A DNA stretch of 7,270 nt, taken from positions 1 through 7,270 of the forward strand of contig JALUDQ010000250.1 of assembly GCA_027043985.1 (NCBI GenBank). Direction: 5' to 3'. The notes under the pieces are model-generated. The model ran no database searches. It saw only the letters and a program-made list of their open reading frames with translations, and was not told the DNA's origin. The position numbers and the translations under genes were made by a program. The stretch comes from Desulfurococcales archaeon. GTDB taxonomy: Archaea > Thermoproteota > Thermoprotei_A > Sulfolobales > WANQ01. Shown in pieces: positions 6,202 through 7,270 of this stretch. Each line of letters begins with the position of its first letter. Position 1 is the first letter of the stretch.

Positions 6202-6608
6202 GAGTACTAGTTGAAACAGGATTCCTCCTAGCCCTTAACCCTCTAGATAGAAACCATGAATGGGCTATGAGGGTACTCGAAGAAGCTAGAAACAATAACA
6301 TAGTACTACATGTTTCTCCAGCAGCTCTAATAGAACTAGCCCTCTACCTGAAGAGCCGTGGACTAAGCTACAACGAGATAAGCGAAGTATTTGAAGCATT
6401 AAACGACTCCATACTATACTATACAATACCATATTACCCCAAACTAACCCTCAAACACCTTAGATATGCTGCAGAACTCCAGTCAAAGTATAGTGAACTA
6501 ACATTCTTCGACTCTATACACGCCTCAATAGCGTTAACAGATAAGCTAGTATACTATGACCTAGACACTACTGTTAAGAAAATAATAGAATACGAGAAGA
6601 AAAGATAA
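6198..6608 (+). CDS. vapC: VapC-type toxin, PIN-domain ribonuclease, probable ATA start
   Basis: PIN-domain RNase toxin, presumably cutting tRNA or rRNA when free of VapB. Read from ATA at 6198 it has 136 residues, the normal VapC size, and begins RVLVETGFLLAL, the expected first PIN strand. Candidate metal-binding acids are Glu6 (usually Asp), Glu46 in SPAALIELA, Asp105 in FFDSIHASIAL, and Asp121 or Asp123 near the end (YYDLDT). The first conventional start in frame is ATG at 6267; it would give 113 residues lacking strand 1 and the first acid. Upstream of 6198 the frame is open for at least 12 codons but has no ATG, GTG or TTG. The vapB stop and this ATA form ATAA, the analogue of the usual ATGA overlap, with GGGGAGGAG 11 nt upstream. 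The gene looks intact, not decayed. Asp-to-Glu at position 6 is a mild variation. Confidence 0.85.
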   Translation: MRVLVETGFLLALNPLDRNHEWAMRVLEEARNNNIVLHVSPAALIELALYLKSRGLSYNEISEVFEALNDSILYYTIPYYPKLTLKHLRYAAELQSKYSELTFFDSIHASIALTDKLVYYDLDTTVKKIIEYEKKR

Positions 6609-6633
6609 CGTGAATCGAGAAAGTTAGAGACAA

Positions 6634-7218
6634 TTACAATAGTGTTCCACGATAATGAATTGTAGCCGGGCATCCAAGACACTTATTACCCATGTATCGG
6701 GGACACTTACTACAGTCTCTTCCACATGGAGCTTTCCCTATTTTCTTCTCATAGGTAATCTTTACTGGAATATACTTCGGCTTAACTATGTCGGCTATAA
6801 GGTATACCTCACTCCTCCTAATACCCTGCATCCGCCTAACAGCACATACAGTTGAAATACACTCTAATACATAGTCGTTTTCAGCAACCATTAATGCTAC
6901 AAGATTATATCCTCCAACCATTGACGCTAAGAAAACTATACGTGGACAATCCTTAAACTTCTTAACAATATCTGCTAGGTGTTCATCGTTATCAATCTCC
7001 ATGAAAACTAATACAAGCTTTAAACCTGTTTTCTCTGGATTTATCTCAGCACGTATCTTAACTATTCCCTGTTCTTCGAGTTGGCTTAAATGTTTTCTAA
7101 CAGCAACATGGCTTATTCCCAGAGTCTTTGCTATATTGACGAGGCTTTCCCGTCCATTCTCAAATAGAATTGATAATAAATGTTTCTTAGTATCAGAAAA
7201 ACCCTTCTTATCCCTCAC
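6634..7218 (-). CDS. Lrp/AsnC-family regulator with C-terminal Cys cluster
   Basis: A DNA-binding regulator of 194 residues from GTG at 7218 (195 from the adjacent GTG at 7221). Numbering from 7221: helix-turn-helix at about 24-48 (SLVNIAKTLGISHVAVRKHLSQLEEQGIV); an AsnC/RAM-type ligand and oligomerisation domain at about 66-147, with MVGGYNLVALMV at 101-112; then a tail with Cys at 166, 170, 173, 181 and 184 (CX3CX2CX7CX2C) followed by PAT. The tail probably binds zinc or an Fe-S cluster and resembles short Cys modules attached to some archaeal regulators. Cys 92, 121 and 126 are also present. I favour 7218 because AGGTA is 7 nt before it and it overlaps the upstream gene's stop as GTGA, implying translational coupling. 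The ligand is unknown; metal, redox or amino-acid sensing are options. Confidence 0.88.
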   Translation of the reverse strand: MRDKKGFSDTKKHLLSILFENGRESLVNIAKTLGISHVAVRKHLSQLEEQGIVKIRAEINPEKTGLKLVLVFMEIDNDEHLADIVKKFKDCPRIVFLASMVGGYNLVALMVAENDYVLECISTVCAVRRMQGIRRSEVYLIADIVKPKYIPVKITYEKKIGKAPCGRDCSKCPRYMGNKCLGCPATIHYRGTLL

Positions 7219-7270
7219 CACGCATTACCTACAAATACCTCATATAGGAAACCAGCAGCCATAGCTCCTA
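7215..7270 (-). CDS. C-terminal end of an upstream gene, cut by window
   Basis: In one minus-strand frame the last bases read GAMAAGFLYEVFVGNAW and then TGA at 7217-7215. The TGA overlaps the GTG start of the Lrp-like regulator by the common GTGA arrangement. The fragment is hydrophobic and could be a membrane protein's end, but 17 residues are too few to name it. Co-transcription with the regulator suggests that the regulator controls it or senses its substrate. That this frame is coding rests on the overlap and on plausible composition. Confidence 0.5.
   Translation of the reverse strand, partial: GAMAAGFLYEVFVGNAW

Noticed and set aside
6267..6608. vapC as a 5'-truncated pseudogene starting at ATG 6267
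   Set aside because: The missing first strand and catalytic acid are present in the same frame just upstream, with no stop or frameshift, so the gene is intact with an unusual start.
7001..7264. Open frame of 87 codons on the + strand near the right edge
   Set aside because: Antisense to the DNA-binding domain of the Lrp-like regulator; composition is shadow-like.
1..7270. tRNA genes, CRISPR repeats, insertion sequences, rRNA
   Set aside because: I looked in the intergenic gaps and for spaced direct repeats, cloverleaf consensus boxes and transposase motifs, and saw none.

Overview
The window looks like a piece of a hyperthermophilic crenarchaeon (Thermoproteota), most like the Desulfurococcales; I cannot name a genus. 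The reasons are A+T-rich, tightly packed genes on both strands, heavy use of AGA/AGG (Arg) and ATA (Ile), TATA-like boxes in the short intergenic gaps, GAGGTG-type ribosome-binding sites, GTG/TTG starts, and archaeal-type families (an MthK-like K+ channel, VapBC, an Lrp-like regulator with a C-terminal Cys cluster). No stretch over 300 bases lacks a gene. I see no tRNA, rRNA, CRISPR or insertion sequence.

Layout. Positions 1-1684 (+) hold two helix-rich proteins of unknown function, probably one operon; the first is cut by the window edge. Convergent to them, with a 21-base overlap, is an uncharacterised gene (1664-2320, -). It is divergent from a two-TM potassium channel with an RCK domain (2446-3477, +). 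The channel converges on hisS (3514-4821, -), which lies just downstream of proC (4905-5783, -). proC is divergent from a VapBC toxin-antitoxin operon (5935-6608, +), whose promoter sits among palindromes that look like operators. VapC converges on an Lrp/AsnC regulator with a C-terminal cysteine cluster (6634-7218, -). That regulator overlaps by four bases (GTGA) the stop codon of an upstream gene running off the right edge.

The genes do not form one pathway. hisS and proC are housekeeping (tRNA-His charging, proline synthesis). The channel handles K+ flux, VapBC is a self-regulating toxin-antitoxin pair, and the Lrp-like protein probably senses or controls something linked to its upstream partner.

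The most striking feature is translation initiation. For three genes the best start on context is not ATG, GTG or TTG. The 1664-2320 gene has ATA exactly 7 nt after GGAGAGGTG. vapC has ATA inside an ATAA overlap with the vapB stop, and no usual start codon exists that would keep its first catalytic acid. hisS has ATT exactly 7 nt after AGGTG. The GTG-started gene at 818 shows the same 7-nt spacing after GAGGTG. I read this as possible recurrent AUA/AUU initiation, to be tested by N-terminal proteomics or ribosome profiling; sequence error or conventional alternative starts remain possible.
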